The notes beneath the pieces were generated by a model. It ran no database searches and was not told the origin of the DNA. It was given only the letters and a program-made list of their open reading frames with translations. Below are positions 7,084-7,135 of a stretch of DNA of 7,135 nt, one piece after another (within the stretch, counting starts at the first letter, position 1; each line of letters begins with the position of its first letter). Both the position numbers and the translations under genes were made by a program. Location: NCBI GenBank assembly GCA_947258465.1, contig CAMYIQ010000143.1, positions 1-7,135 on the forward strand, given 5' to 3'. This DNA comes from an uncultured Erythrobacter sp. (lineage in GTDB: Bacteria; Pseudomonadota; Alphaproteobacteria; Sphingomonadales; Sphingomonadaceae).

Positions 7084-7135
7084 CGACATCAGCCTCGGGG
7101 TTCTCCGCAACCTCCACGAAGTCTTCGCCTCCCCC
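7070..7135 (-). CDS. ccoP: C-terminal tail of cbb3 oxidase diheme subunit CcoP (5' part outside window)
   Basis: A minus-strand frame enters the window at 7135 and ends at TGA 7072-7070 after 21 codons, reading GGGEDFVEV... and ending ...DVDEQP. CcoP proteins usually finish with a Tyr-Val-His-Ser-Leu-Gly-Gly-Gly type ending, and ccoP is normally the gene directly before ccoG, so this fits its last residues followed by an acidic tail. Only the tail is visible: no heme motif can be seen, and the identity rests on context plus the GGG start. The stop lies inside the ccoG coding start, giving a 14-nt overlap. Confidence 0.7.
   Translation of the reverse strand, partial: GGGEDFVEVAENPEADVDEQP

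Noticed and set aside
7084..7110. Upstream TTG start for ccoG giving 9 extra residues
   Set aside because: No ribosome binding site suits it, it deepens the overlap with ccoP, and ATG codons at 7089 and 7083 are available with a GAGG upstream.

Overview
The window is GC-rich, densely packed DNA with every supported gene on the minus strand, so transcription runs from high to low coordinates. It carries the 3' part of a cbb3-type cytochrome c oxidase locus (cco/fix). The protein sequences and codon use (several genes avoid TTA, CTA and TCA codons) suggest an alphaproteobacterium. The small secreted cysteine protein in the cluster and the general style suggest Sphingomonadales or Erythrobacteraceae, but that placement is inference and was not checked by any search.

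Layout in transcription order: (1) 7135-7070, the last 21 codons of what is probably ccoP, the diheme subunit of the oxidase; (2) 7083-5500, ccoG/fixG, a membrane-bound polyferredoxin; (3) 5503-5054, ccoH/fixH; (4) 5057-2934, ccoI/fixI, a copper-exporting P1B-type ATPase; (5) 2937-2779, ccoS, missed by simple ORF calling because it is 52 residues long and starts with GTG; (6) 2782-2573, a 69-residue secreted cysteine protein of unknown function; (7) 2541-1228, hemN, oxygen-independent coproporphyrinogen III dehydrogenase; (8) after an 84-nt gap, 1143-1, a DUF819-family integral membrane protein cut by the window edge.

Genes 1 to 6 are chained by overlaps: 14 nt between ccoP and ccoG, then four successive 4-nt overlaps of the ATGA or GTGA type. 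This indicates one translationally coupled operon. The logic is coherent: CcoG, CcoI and CcoH/CcoS handle copper reduction, copper delivery and assembly of the cbb3 oxidase, while HemN makes heme precursor without oxygen, under the same microaerobic conditions in which cbb3 is used. The DUF819 protein has no clear functional link and may be a separate unit.

The parts least explained by known biology are the small secreted CX4CHX3C protein embedded between ccoS and hemN, and a perfect inverted repeat that covers the likely hemN ribosome binding site. I saw no RNA genes, mobile elements, CRISPR arrays or long non-coding stretches. The only gaps between genes are 31 nt (2542-2572) and 84 nt (1144-1227).
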